NCBI GenBank assembly: GCA_947380655.1
Contig: CANCRX010000018.1
Coordinates: 1-52,745 of the forward strand
Source of the DNA: Alcaligenaceae bacterium
GTDB taxonomy: Bacteria > Pseudomonadota > Gammaproteobacteria > Burkholderiales > Burkholderiaceae_B
DNA length: 52,745 nt
Reading direction: 5' to 3'
The notes under the pieces were generated by a model. That model saw only the letters and a list, made by a program, of their open reading frames with translations. It was not told the DNA's origin and ran no database searches. Positions 1 through 7,446 of the stretch are shown one piece after another. Position 1 is the stretch's first letter; each line of letters opens with the position of its first letter. The position numbers were made by a program, and so were the translations under genes.

Positions 1-424
1 TTCCGTCTGTTCTATTATTCAAGTCAGCAATCACAGAATAAAACGGTGAGCCAGCCAGATTTTTCAAGTTTGCTTCACGGCACTTCATCATTTCTGGATA
101 GACCCTATTGAATAGAGCCTTCTGTGATGCCGTGATTTTCTTCTTTGAGGCCATTAACTCCAATTTGTACGGACTGGTTTCAGACATATAAATTAATTCT
201 TGGCTCAGCTTTTTAACATCATCATTGCTCGCAATTAAATCATTGCTGCACTTTGCACTTTGCTCTGAAGCATATTTAAATTGTTGAAATATCTTATCCC
301 GCTCAATTTGGGCCTGAGATTTGGCTGGTGCAGTCTGTACTTGAGGGCGTTGCCCTCCTGGTGGAACACACCCACTTAAAACAGCGGTTGCAATCAATAC
401 CACAATAAAATTTATTCGTTTCAT
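1..424 (-). CDS. Putative lipoprotein, 3' end beyond the window
   Basis: An open minus-strand frame runs from an ATG at 424-422 to the left border without a stop, giving at least 141 residues. The N-terminus (MKRINFIVVLIATAVLSGC) is a lipoprotein signal peptide: two basic residues, a hydrophobic stretch, and the lipobox LSGC with the lipidated Cys at residue 19. A Pro/Gln-rich linker follows (about residues 20-40), then a polar, probably helical region with two more cysteines. I recognise no family. By inference the product is anchored in the envelope. It lies 18 bases downstream of the HGG gene on the same strand, so the two may be co-transcribed. The stretch is AT-rich compared with the housekeeping genes further right, consistent with an acquired region. 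That it is a lipoprotein is fairly certain; its role is unknown. Confidence 0.7.
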   Translation of the reverse strand, partial: MKRINFIVVLIATAVLSGCVPPGGQRPQVQTAPAKSQAQIERDKIFQQFKYASEQSAKCSNDLIASNDDVKKLSQELIYMSETSPYKLELMASKKKITASQKALFNRVYPEMMKCREANLKNLAGSPFYSVIADLNNRTDG

Positions 425-442
425 TTAATGTCCCTCTGATTG

Positions 443-670
443 CTATGCAATCATGCCAAGTTCAACGCTCAAGCGTGCTAATAGTCTCAATCGGTTTCTG
501 TCCTGACGGACCTTTTCAATTCGTGCCTTGCTCCGATTGCCATGACGGTAATTAGGATGCGACGATCCCTGTAGGGAAAGGCCACCATGCAGCCGACATC
601 GCTCTTTACCTTGTAGTGGAGGTTTCTGGCATGGACTTCCTACTCGGGTCTTGGCCCCACAACACTTCAT
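443..670 (-). CDS. Small Cys/His 'HGG' protein of mobile-element type
   Basis: This 75-residue protein opens with MKCCGAKTRVGSPCQ and continues with a Cys-x-x-His-Gly-Gly core (RCRLHGGLS, residues 25-33) and a basic tail. The spacing of C3, C4, C14, C25 and H28 suggests a small metal-binding fold, though this was not tested. The pattern (Cys-rich start, then HGG-x-S, then a His/Asn/Arg-rich segment) matches a small family I know mainly from prophages and integrative elements in proteobacteria, whose function is not established. The gene is divergent from the XRE regulator at 811, with operator-like repeats between them, and lies just upstream of the lipoprotein gene. Confidence is high that it is a real gene, moderate for the element association. 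Confidence 0.65.
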   Translation of the reverse strand: MKCCGAKTRVGSPCQKPPLQGKERCRLHGGLSLQGSSHPNYRHGNRSKARIEKVRQDRNRLRLLARLSVELGMIA

Positions 671-737
671 TTCAGCCCCTTTTACCCAAATAAGGTTAGA
701 TAAATTGCCATTTCGATAATTAAATGTAGCTTAAAAG

Positions 738-801
738 CCGTGGCTTAACAACCGTGGCTATATGTGGCGTAAAAGGTGATAACCCTTATATTTGCTAAGG
801 G
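738..801. promoter_or_regulatory. Operator-like repeats in a divergent promoter region
   Basis: Between the divergent HGG and XRE genes the octamer CCGTGGCT occurs at 738-745 and 752-759, and its GTGGC core recurs at 764-768. An inverted repeat, CCCTTA at 783-788 and TAAGGG at 796-801, overlaps the Shine-Dalgarno sequence of the XRE gene. XRE repressors of mobile elements commonly control themselves and the divergent gene from such sites. That these are the binding sites of this repressor is inference. Confidence 0.4.
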
Positions 802-810
802 GTATTGTCT

Positions 811-1044
811 GTGTGGGAAACGGAGTTTTCAGCGACCAGGCTGTTATTGAGCGAAAATATCAAAACGCTGAGGAAGGAACGCAATTTGGCTCAAGAGCGC
901 CTTGCTTTAGAGGCAGGCGTGGATCGAACCGTTGTAAGCAAAATTGAAAGGCAAGTGTCCAATCCCTCATTGGAAATTTTGGTAAAGCTTGCATTCACGC
1001 TTCAAGTTCCATTGACCCAACTGTTATGCGACAGCAAAAAATAA
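811..1044 (+). CDS. XRE-family transcriptional regulator (Cro/CI-type HTH)
   Basis: A protein of about 77 residues consisting almost entirely of one helix-turn-helix domain: ENIKTLRKERNLAQERLA, then AGVDRTVVSKIERQVSNPS, then a helical end that includes LAFTLQVPLTQLL. This is the classic HTH_3 arrangement of phage-type repressors, with the recognition helix around RTVVSKIER. A TTG at 805 could also start the frame, but AAGGGG at 797-802 is only two bases away from it and eight bases from the GTG at 811, so I prefer GTG 811. It is divergent from the HGG gene and preceded by repeats that could be its operators. No integrase or other phage gene accompanies it inside the window, so it is probably a remnant of a larger element. 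The DNA-binding role is secure; its targets are inferred. Confidence 0.75.
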   Translation: MWETEFSATRLLLSENIKTLRKERNLAQERLALEAGVDRTVVSKIERQVSNPSLEILVKLAFTLQVPLTQLLCDSKK

Positions 1045-1651
1045 TATAGCCAACGTACTTTGGTACTTACATATGGTTATCGAAGCGTTGCAGTAATAGC
1101 TTTCAGTGTCGGGGGTGGGTATAGTCAAACGAAGTCTTGACTCGACCAATGGTGATTATGGATGTAGCACATTACGCTCAGCCGAGATTGGCCTCACTCA
1201 ACGCTGGGCAATGAAATCCGAAAATCCTTCGTCTCTGGCACAACTCAATGGGATGAATTACCTGTTTTTTTAATAAAACAACTGGTATCAAATTTTTCAA
1301 AAAATATACCCTGGCCCTTTTGTTTTAGATTTGGATAGGGGGTATTTCCATTAATTCTTTGAATCATCTATCTTGAAATTTTGATGTATTCATTTGAGCA
1401 AAATACTGTGTGTACTACCAATCCAGTTAAGTCGCCGACTTTGGGGGGTGGGGGTACGGTGGGTTGTCAGTTGCTGGAAATGTGCAAGGGGCGGTGTGGG
1501 GCTGTGGCGAGCTATCAGCGATGATTACTTCGAATTGGTATGGGTACGGCATACATACAATAATTACACACGACTCAAGCCCGATGCCACCATGGCCATC
1601 AGCAGATAACTTGATCAAAACAGGTCTGAGTGTGGATGCTTAAACAAGCAG
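1045..1651. other. Long non-coding stretch, probable decayed element
   Basis: About 600 bases separate the XRE gene from the tRNA operon. Short frames exist (for example 1394-1609 on the plus strand), but their translations are low-complexity, lack a convincing ribosome-binding site and resemble no family I know. Composition is mixed, AT-rich at 1250-1400 and G-rich at 1440-1510, as expected for decayed or recombined DNA. No tRNA, structured RNA or transposon end could be recognised. Confidence 0.5.
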
Positions 1652-1673
1652 TGTGGGGAAATTTGTGGGGAAA
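1652..1673. repeat. Direct repeat TGTGGGGAAA x2 beside the tRNA operon
   Basis: The 10-mer TGTGGGGAAA occurs at 1652-1661 and 1664-1673, with starts 12 bases apart, just beyond the terminator of the tRNA operon. Short phased repeats next to a tRNA 3' end can be arm-type integrase sites of an element that used the tRNA as attachment site. No second copy of the tRNA-Asp 3' end was found between 1 and 1714, so the attachment-site reading is only a suggestion. Confidence 0.35.
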
Positions 1674-1698
1674 AAACAAAAAGCACCCGAAGGTGCTT
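1671..1698 (-). terminator. Rho-independent terminator of the tRNA operon
   Basis: AAGCACC (1681-1687) pairs with GGTGCTT (1692-1698) around a four-base loop. On the minus strand this hairpin is followed by TTTGTTTTTT. It lies 16 bases beyond the CCA end of tRNA-Asp, as expected for the end of the tRNA transcript. Confidence 0.8.
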
Positions 1699-1714
1699 GA
1701 ATTACTTGACTTTA

Positions 1715-1791
1715 TGGCGGAGCGGACGGGACTCGAACCCGCGACCCCCGGCGTGACAGGCCGGTATTCTAACCAACTGAACTACCGCTCC
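1715..1791 (-). tRNA. tRNA-Asp (GTC)
   Basis: A 77-nt cloverleaf on the minus strand begins GGAGCGG and ends CCGCTCC-G-CCA, so the CCA is encoded. The anticodon loop reads CTGTCAC, giving anticodon GTC. The T-arm contains GGTTCGAGTCC. It is the last gene of a three-tRNA operon and is followed directly by the terminator. The 3' end of this tRNA faces the accessory DNA at the left of the window and is a plausible former integration site. Confidence 0.95.
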
Positions 1792-1862
1792 GCAGCGGTA
1801 AACTTTTTTACTACTCACTACAACCAGACACCGTGCTTGTCAAAGCAGCAGCGCTTAAAAAC

Positions 1863-1938
1863 TGGCGTCCCCAAGGGGATTCGAACCCCTGTACTCACCG
1901 TGAAAGGGTGATGTCCTAGGCCTCTAGACGATGGGGAC
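1863..1938 (-). tRNA. tRNA-Glu (TTC)
   Basis: A 76-nt cloverleaf on the minus strand begins GTCCCCATCGTCTAGAGG and ends GGGGACGCCA. The anticodon loop CTTTCAC gives anticodon TTC. It is the middle gene of the operon, between tRNA-Ala and tRNA-Asp, with about 26 and 71 bases to its neighbours. Glu-tRNA also feeds tetrapyrrole synthesis, but nothing here bears on that. Confidence 0.95.
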
Positions 1939-1964
1939 CTGGACTACTATTTCTCCGCTTTGAC

Positions 1965-2040
<76 letters not shown>

Positions 2041-2137
2041 AAATTTGAATGTGGCGTTCAGTAATGAATCACTAAAAACCAACTTCAGTTTTGGCACCCG
2101 GGACAGCCCGCAGTGGTGTCGACAGCGAAGAAGCGAG

Positions 2138-2166
2138 ATTATGCACAATTTTTAACATCTGTGCAA
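2138..2166 (-). promoter_or_regulatory. Promoter of the tRNA operon
   Basis: On the minus strand TTGCAC (-35, 2166-2161) and CATAAT (-10, 2143-2138) are separated by exactly 17 bases, a near-consensus sigma-70 promoter. It directs transcription toward tRNA-Ala. The following bases include a GC-rich segment (about 2095-2115). Confidence 0.7.
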
Positions 2167-2204
2167 GTCGGGGTGTAAATCCCAAACTTTAATTTGTATT
2201 GTGC

Positions 2205-3353
2205 TTAATCACCTATTTCGTGTTTAAAGGGTGAATGCAGACTTTCTGTATAGGCGGAGATACCCGCACGTTCTTGTTCGAGATAACGATCGACGGCGTC
2301 AGCAAAGCCTGGATGAGCCAGCCAGTGTGCCGATTGTGTCTGGATGGGGATGAAACCGCGCGCGAGCTTATGTTCGCCTTGCGCACCGCCTTCAATGACA
2401 TCAATCTGATTGTTCAATGCCCATTCGATCGGCGTGTAATAGGCCAGCTCAAAGTGCAGGCAATCCACATGCTCTAGTGCGCCCCAATAACGGCCGTAGA
2501 GGCGTTTTTGGCCTAAATGGGTGTCTAGCCAAAGCAAAGAGGCTGCAATGGGCTCAGCGCCCCTGTAGGCGAGCGCCATGACGCAGTGTTCGGCGAGCTG
2601 ATTGCCTACCTCATTAAAAAACGCTGGTTTCAGATAAGGGTTGTTGCCACGCAGATGATAAGTATTTGCATAGCAGCGGTAAAAAAAATCCCAGTGTTCT
2701 GTGGTCAGCGCTTCGCCGGTGAGGACGGTTGTCGTGATCCCCGCCTCTTTGACTTTACGGCGTTCGGCACGAATTTTTTTACGTTTGGACTGGTTCAGAT
2801 CCGCGAGAAAGCCTTCAAAATTTTGCCAGTCCTGGTTGAACCAGTGAAACTGCGTGTGGGTGCGAGACATGCAGCCGGCTGCACATAACGCCTGCGTGTC
2901 ATCCTCCGAGGTGTAAAGCACGTGCAGTGAGGAAAGTCCGCTTTGCTCTGCCCATTGCAGTAAGGCTTTTGCCGCCGCAGCCCGATGGTGTGAGGTGGTC
3001 AAGAGTCGTGGGCCAGGCACCGGGGTAAAGGGTACTGCACATAACCACTTTGGATAGTATTTCAGGCCGTGGCGCTCATAGGCCTCAGCCCAGGCCCAGT
3101 CAAAAACAAACTCCCCGTAGGAGTGCCCTTTTGCGTACAAGGGAATCGCACCGATCAGATGTTCAGCTTGCCACAGCAGGAGATGGCTAGGTTGCCATCC
3201 AGTCCCGGGCGTGACACTGCCAGAGGCTTCGAAGGCACGTAAAAAGGCATGCCTGAGCATCACCGAGCCACCACAGCGATCCACTAAGGTATCCCACATG
3301 ACGGGATCGATCTCATCGATGTGTTCGATTGCCTGAATGCGTAAGTCTGACAT
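2205..3353 (-). CDS. GNAT/FemAB-like protein (COG3146 type)
   Basis: This 382-residue protein matches the FemAB-like GNAT family often labelled 'peptidogalycan biosynthesis/recognition protein' (PF04339, COG3146). Visible family features are the N-terminal WDTLVDRCGGSVMLRHAFL segment, the aromatic FVFDWAWAEAYERHGLKYYPKW region (about residues 83-105), the RKKIRAERRKV basic segment, and a C-terminal part with YGRYWGALEHVDCLHFELAYY and EGGAQGEHKLARGF. Length agrees with the family (about 380). Members are predicted cytosolic acyl- or aminoacyltransferases; no substrate is established, and the cell-wall label is by analogy to FemAB. It is six bases downstream of lnt on the same strand, so it is probably the last gene of the corC-lnt operon. 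The family call is strong; the function is open. Confidence 0.85.
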   Translation of the reverse strand: MSDLRIQAIEHIDEIDPVMWDTLVDRCGGSVMLRHAFLRAFEASGSVTPGTGWQPSHLLLWQAEHLIGAIPLYAKGHSYGEFVFDWAWAEAYERHGLKYYPKWLCAVPFTPVPGPRLLTTSHHRAAAAKALLQWAEQSGLSSLHVLYTSEDDTQALCAAGCMSRTHTQFHWFNQDWQNFEGFLADLNQSKRKKIRAERRKVKEAGITTTVLTGEALTTEHWDFFYRCYANTYHLRGNNPYLKPAFFNEVGNQLAEHCVMALAYRGAEPIAASLLWLDTHLGQKRLYGRYWGALEHVDCLHFELAYYTPIEWALNNQIDVIEGGAQGEHKLARGFIPIQTQSAHWLAHPGFADAVDRYLEQERAGISAYTESLHSPFKHEIGD

Positions 3354-3359
3354 GGCCGC

Positions 3360-4970
3360 TTACGTCCGACGACGTCGAAATAACGCCGCGAGCAATATCA
3401 AAATGCATACTAGCAGCACAGGAAGATTACCCAGTTTTGTATAGGGCGTGAGGCCAGTTTGTCCCTGAATGGTGACATCGAGAACGGCTGCGCGGTGGGC
3501 AGGTAAGGTGGCAATCGGTCGGCCCAGGTGATCAATCGCGCCACTGGCCCCCGTGTTGGTGGCTCTGAGCATCGGGCGTGAGGTTTCAATCGCGCGCATA
3601 CGCGACATTTGCCAGTGCTGACGCAAGGCGAAAGAGTCACCAAACCAGCCGAGATTGCTGAAATTTGCAAGGATGTTGGCGCCATTGTGGTTCGAGAGCG
3701 AGGGGAGTAGTTCTTCGCCAAACGCATCTTCATAACAAATATTGGCAGCGATGCGCTGATCGTTGACTACAAAGGCGGGTTGTTCCTTTTCGCCACGATA
3801 AAAATCTCCCATTGGAATACGCATGATTTCAACAAACCAATGGAAACCAAAGGGAATGAATTCTCCGAAAGGCACAAGATGGTGTTTGTCGTAGCGCGCC
3901 GCGTCCGTGCCTTGTAGCAACTTGGTCAGATCGGTTTGGCGGTCAATGGCAATTACGCTGTTGGTGTAATTGTTCGTCGTGCGATCGAGTATCGCGGCCC
4001 CCATCAGGATGGTGGTGGCTTGACGTGTGGCGAGTTCTTTCCAGGCTAGCCAGGCCGCAGGGTCTATCTGATGTTGAAAGGCGGCGAGCGCAGTTTCAGG
4101 CAGCAGTACAACTTGAGGTACTGGACTACCGGCTGGAACGGGAGTGGCTGCCAGTCGAAGATGTGTCTGGATATTTGCAACCAGTAATTGAGGTTGGAAT
4201 TTCAGTCCCTGGTCAACATTGCCCTGAACGAGACGCACCACGAGCGGCATGCCTGACGGGCGACTCCAGTTCATCTGTTGCAATCCCCAGCCAAGCAGGG
4301 CACAAGCAATTGCAAGCAAGCCAGCCACGGCACGCTGAGGTTGATGCCGAGGAGAAAAGTGGGTGGCGCCTACTAGTCCGGCTAAAGCCGCCGCACAAAA
4401 AGAAGTGATGAAGGTCACGCCATAAAGGCCTGATACGCTTGCCCAGCTGGCAAACCAGGTATCGGTGTGCGCATAGCCTGTATTGAGCCAGGGGAAACCG
4501 GTAAAAAGGGTGGATCGTAACCATTCGCACAAGGTCCATACGGCCGCCCAAACTAGTGACGCCATTAAGGGGCCTCGCGTTGAGGCTTCGCCTTCAGACC
4601 ATGCAACACAGCCAATTTTTTGAGTCAGCCAGCCGGCGAGTGTGGCAAATATCGCTAAATAACAACTCAGTGCAGCCAGTGCAAGAATGGCTAAAGGTAA
4701 TGGAATGAAACCATAGGTGTGCATGCTAATAGTTAGCCAGTACAGGCCCAGCATGAACTGTCCGAAGGCAAAGAGCCAGGCCCGTGCAGCGCCTTGAAGG
4801 GCACTCTCTGCGCGCCAAATGCTGCGCACGAGCACTGCCATGGTGATGAGCTGCAATGGGCTGAGCGCCCAGGCGGGCAAAGGATCTGGCGCAAAGCTCA
4901 AGGCCTGCAGCGCGCCGGCGATCAACAAGATAACGGGTGTTTGCCAGTTTTTCCAGCTGAGGTGAAACAT
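3360..4970 (-). CDS. lnt: Apolipoprotein N-acyltransferase
   Basis: Lnt transfers the third acyl chain from a phospholipid to the N-terminal Cys of apolipoproteins in the inner membrane. About the first 240 residues hold the expected hydrophobic segments, followed by a periplasmic nitrilase (CN-hydrolase) domain and a C-terminal membrane helix ending in RRRR. The catalytic triad is intact, numbered from the preferred ATG at 4970: Glu292 in LLPETALA, Lys362 in YDKHHLVPFGE, Cys412 in NICYEDAFGEE. The open frame extends upstream to 5042, but that would overlap corC by 64 bases, whereas ATG 4970 leaves eight bases after the corC stop and gives 536 residues, normal for the family. Gene order corC-lnt is widely conserved. 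Confidence 0.95.
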   Translation of the reverse strand: MFHLSWKNWQTPVILLIAGALQALSFAPDPLPAWALSPLQLITMAVLVRSIWRAESALQGAARAWLFAFGQFMLGLYWLTISMHTYGFIPLPLAILALAALSCYLAIFATLAGWLTQKIGCVAWSEGEASTRGPLMASLVWAAVWTLCEWLRSTLFTGFPWLNTGYAHTDTWFASWASVSGLYGVTFITSFCAAALAGLVGATHFSPRHQPQRAVAGLLAIACALLGWGLQQMNWSRPSGMPLVVRLVQGNVDQGLKFQPQLLVANIQTHLRLAATPVPAGSPVPQVVLLPETALAAFQHQIDPAAWLAWKELATRQATTILMGAAILDRTTNNYTNSVIAIDRQTDLTKLLQGTDAARYDKHHLVPFGEFIPFGFHWFVEIMRIPMGDFYRGEKEQPAFVVNDQRIAANICYEDAFGEELLPSLSNHNGANILANFSNLGWFGDSFALRQHWQMSRMRAIETSRPMLRATNTGASGAIDHLGRPIATLPAHRAAVLDVTIQGQTGLTPYTKLGNLPVLLVCILILLAALFRRRRT

Positions 4971-4978
4971 TGACCTGT

Positions 4979-5875
4979 TCACTGCTGTTCTTTGTGTGCC
5001 GTATCGGACCCTAGCTGATTGCGACGCTGCACACGGAGCCACAGCGCGCGACGGCTGTCGGCTCGCATCACTTCAACTTGCAATCCGTCATGTTCGCATT
5101 TGTCGCCACGACGGGGGATGTGACCCAGCGCATGTGCTAACCATCCGCCAACCGTGTCATAGTCGCCTTCGGGTAAGGTCGTCTGGATGATTTCGTTAAA
5201 CAGTTCGATTTCGGTTGTAGCCAGAACTCGCCAAGCATGTGCTCCATCAGCAAAGATGGTTTTTTCGCCCTCTACGTCGTATTCATCCTCGATCGCACCA
5301 ACGATTTGTTCGAGTACATCTTCGAGAGTGACTAAGCCTGAAATGCCACCGTGCTCATCAATCACGATCGCAATGTGGTTACGATTTCTGCGGAATTCTT
5401 GTAACAGCACATTGAGGCGTTTGGTTTCCGGTATGAAGACCGCCGGACGAATCAATTCACGCAAGGTAATCGAGGGTGTCATCATGTAGCGCAATAAATC
5501 TTTTGTGATGACGATGCCGATCACGTTTTCGCGAGAGCCTTCGAAAACGGGAAACCTCGAATGAGCAGTCTCGATTATCTGTGGCATCAGTGCCTCGATC
5601 GACTCACTCGCATCGAGCAGGTCCATGCGCGCGCGTGGGACCATGACATCAATCGCGGTCTGCTCGGACACGGCTAGCGCGCCTTTCAGCATAGAGAAAG
5701 AGTCTGCGTCGATCAGGTTACGGGCACGCGCCGCATCGAGAACCGCCATGATGCCTTCTCGGTCTTCGGGTTCGTGTCGAACCAGCGATAACAAGCGATC
5801 AAGCAGGGATTGGCGTGTGCGGGGTGGTTGGGGCGAAGAGCTGGATGCTTCGGCAGCAGGATAAGGATCTGACAT
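4979..5875 (-). CDS. corC: CorC/HlyC family CBS-domain protein
   Basis: A 298-residue soluble CorC-type protein. After a Pro/Ser-rich start it has a CBS pair (about residues 75-200; DVMVPRARMD in the first, HIAIVIDEHGGISGLVTLEDVLE in the second) and the C-terminal CorC/HlyC transporter-associated domain (about 210-285, including YDTVGGWLAHALG). It lacks the membrane DUF21 domain of the longer paralogues, as is usual for the lnt-linked form. The historical names refer to magnesium/cobalt efflux; the biochemical role of this short form is not settled. It is the first gene of the corC-lnt-FemAB-like operon and lies 79 bases after ybeY on the same strand. The family assignment is firm. Confidence 0.92.
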   Translation of the reverse strand: MSDPYPAAEASSSSPQPPRTRQSLLDRLLSLVRHEPEDREGIMAVLDAARARNLIDADSFSMLKGALAVSEQTAIDVMVPRARMDLLDASESIEALMPQIIETAHSRFPVFEGSRENVIGIVITKDLLRYMMTPSITLRELIRPAVFIPETKRLNVLLQEFRRNRNHIAIVIDEHGGISGLVTLEDVLEQIVGAIEDEYDVEGEKTIFADGAHAWRVLATTEIELFNEIIQTTLPEGDYDTVGGWLAHALGHIPRRGDKCEHDGLQVEVMRADSRRALWLRVQRRNQLGSDTAHKEQQ

Positions 5876-5954
5876 TGTCCGGGGACAGAGTTTAGGAGGT
5901 ACTAGGATAACCCGAAAGCTATCAAAGAGACTGTCACAAATGTTAAGTTTAATT

Positions 5955-6446
5955 TTAAGGCAAAACGTAGGGGTCGGTGATGCCTAATTCTGCCAGCATC
6001 TTTGTTTCGAGCGCCTCCATGTGTTTTGCTTGTCGCGGTTTGATATGGTCATAGCCCAGGGCATGGAGGGTGCCGTGCATGGTCAGATGTGCGGCATGCG
6101 CGAGAATGGTTTTACCTTGTTCGCGTGCTTCTTTGACGAGTACAGGCAGGCACAACACCATGTCACCCGATGCAGTGCCATCGGGCATGACGCCGTATTC
6201 AAAGGTCAGAACATTGGTGGCGTAATCTTTTTGACGGTAAGCCGCATTGAGTGTGCGACCTTCAGAGAGACCGACGAATTTGATACCCAGTTGCATTCGG
6301 TTAAAACCGATCAGACCATCGGTATGGGCCGCGATCAGTGCGCGCATGACCCAGCGCCTGATACGCCAACGGGGCAGGCGATCGTCTTTGACTGCGAAAT
6401 CAATCGATAACGAAAGCTCAGGGCTGGTCTTGTTCAGCTTGCTCAT
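5955..6446 (-). CDS. ybeY: Endoribonuclease YbeY (rRNA maturation factor)
   Basis: YbeY is a single-strand RNase needed for 16S rRNA 3' maturation and ribosome quality control. The zinc-binding signature HGTLHALGYDH is intact near the C-terminus, followed by MEALE. The frame is open to 6467, but the preferred start is the ATG at 6446 (MSKLNKTSPEL), giving 163 residues; this overlaps the 3' end of phoH by 29 bases, which suggests translational coupling. No strong ribosome-binding site precedes any candidate start. The usual Glu after GYDH-x4 is replaced by Gln (KPRQAKHME); the three metal-binding His residues are unaffected. Order miaB-phoH-ybeY-corC-lnt is the common proteobacterial RNA/envelope cluster. 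Confidence 0.92.
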   Translation of the reverse strand: MSKLNKTSPELSLSIDFAVKDDRLPRWRIRRWVMRALIAAHTDGLIGFNRMQLGIKFVGLSEGRTLNAAYRQKDYATNVLTFEYGVMPDGTASGDMVLCLPVLVKEAREQGKTILAHAAHLTMHGTLHALGYDHIKPRQAKHMEALETKMLAELGITDPYVLP

Positions 6447-7446
6447 AAGCATCCACAATACGTGCAACGAGAGGATGGCGTACTACGTCCCGACTGGTAA
6501 AACGTGTCACGGCGATGCCTTTCACTTCGTCCAGAATATTGACGGCATGGGCCAGGCCACTCTTGTGGCCCTTGGGCAGGTCGACCTGGGAAGGGTCGCC
6601 AGTGATCACTGCTTTGCTACCAAAACCTATACGCGTTAAAAACATTTTCATTTGTTCGGGCGTAGTGTTCTGGGCTTCGTCCAGAATCACAAAGGCATGG
6701 TTCAAGGTGCGCCCGCGCATGTAGGCAAGCGGGGCAATTTCGATCGTTTGTTTTTCAAACAGGCGTTGTACCCGCTCGAAACCCATCAGGTCATAGAGTG
6801 CGTCGTAGAGAGGGCGCAAATAAGGATCAACCTTTTGGGCAAGGTCGCCAGGCAGGAATCCTAGTCGCTCGCCCGCCTCGACGGCAGGTCGAGTAAGAAT
6901 CAACCGTTGAACGGTGTCTCGTTCCATGGCATCGATCGCGCAGGCTACAGCGAGCCAGGTTTTACCTGTCCCGGCAGGTCCTACACCAAAAGTAATGTCA
7001 TGTTTGAGTATGTTGTTGAGGTACTCGCGCTGACGCGGGGTGCGGGGGCGCAGATCGCTGCGACGCGTGCGCAGTGCAATATGACCGCTTTCATCGTCAA
7101 GCGGAGGGAACTCTGCCGGATCAAACGTTTGAATAGCCGGTGATTGCGAGCGACCCACACCGATTTCAACAAGACTTAATTGAATGTCGTCGATTGACAG
7201 AGGTCTTTGTCCGGCTAAGTCATAGAGGGCAAATAGCATTTTGCTGGCAGCTTCGGCGTGCGCACCGCGCAACGTGAGCTTATTACCTTGACGACCGATT
7301 TCCAGATCCAGGCTGTCTGCAATCTGTTTCAGATTCTCGTCAAGAGGTCCGCAGAGATTGGCCAGCTGTTGATTGGTCCCGTCCAGATTTAGTTTGACTG
7401 GGAGCGGACGATTACGCGCTGAAGATTTTGCGGGTGAGCGGTTCAT
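6418..7446 (-). CDS. phoH: PhoH-like ATPase
   Basis: A 342-residue PhoH-family P-loop ATPase of the YbeZ type. The Walker A motif GPAGTGKT is at residues 156-163 and the Walker B-like FVILDEAQN ends at residue 260; a KH-like N-terminal part (about 20-100) precedes the ATPase domain. The YbeZ type is known to associate with YbeY and is thought to act in RNA metabolism, possibly as a helicase. Its start overlaps the miaB stop by four bases (ATGA) and its 3' end overlaps ybeY, so the three genes are tightly coupled. The symbol phoH is used in the broad sense; ybeZ would be equally appropriate. Confidence 0.92.
   Translation of the reverse strand: MNRSPAKSSARNRPLPVKLNLDGTNQQLANLCGPLDENLKQIADSLDLEIGRQGNKLTLRGAHAEAASKMLFALYDLAGQRPLSIDDIQLSLVEIGVGRSQSPAIQTFDPAEFPPLDDESGHIALRTRRSDLRPRTPRQREYLNNILKHDITFGVGPAGTGKTWLAVACAIDAMERDTVQRLILTRPAVEAGERLGFLPGDLAQKVDPYLRPLYDALYDLMGFERVQRLFEKQTIEIAPLAYMRGRTLNHAFVILDEAQNTTPEQMKMFLTRIGFGSKAVITGDPSQVDLPKGHKSGLAHAVNILDEVKGIAVTRFTSRDVVRHPLVARIVDAYEQAEQDQP

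Noticed and set aside
1394..1618. Short open frames on both strands in the stretch before the tRNA operon
   Set aside because: Low-complexity translations, no ribosome-binding site, the two overlap each other on opposite strands, and nothing resembles a known family.
1..1714. Second copy of the tRNA-Asp 3' end as an attachment site
   Set aside because: None was found by reading both strands; the other attachment site, if any, lies beyond the left border.
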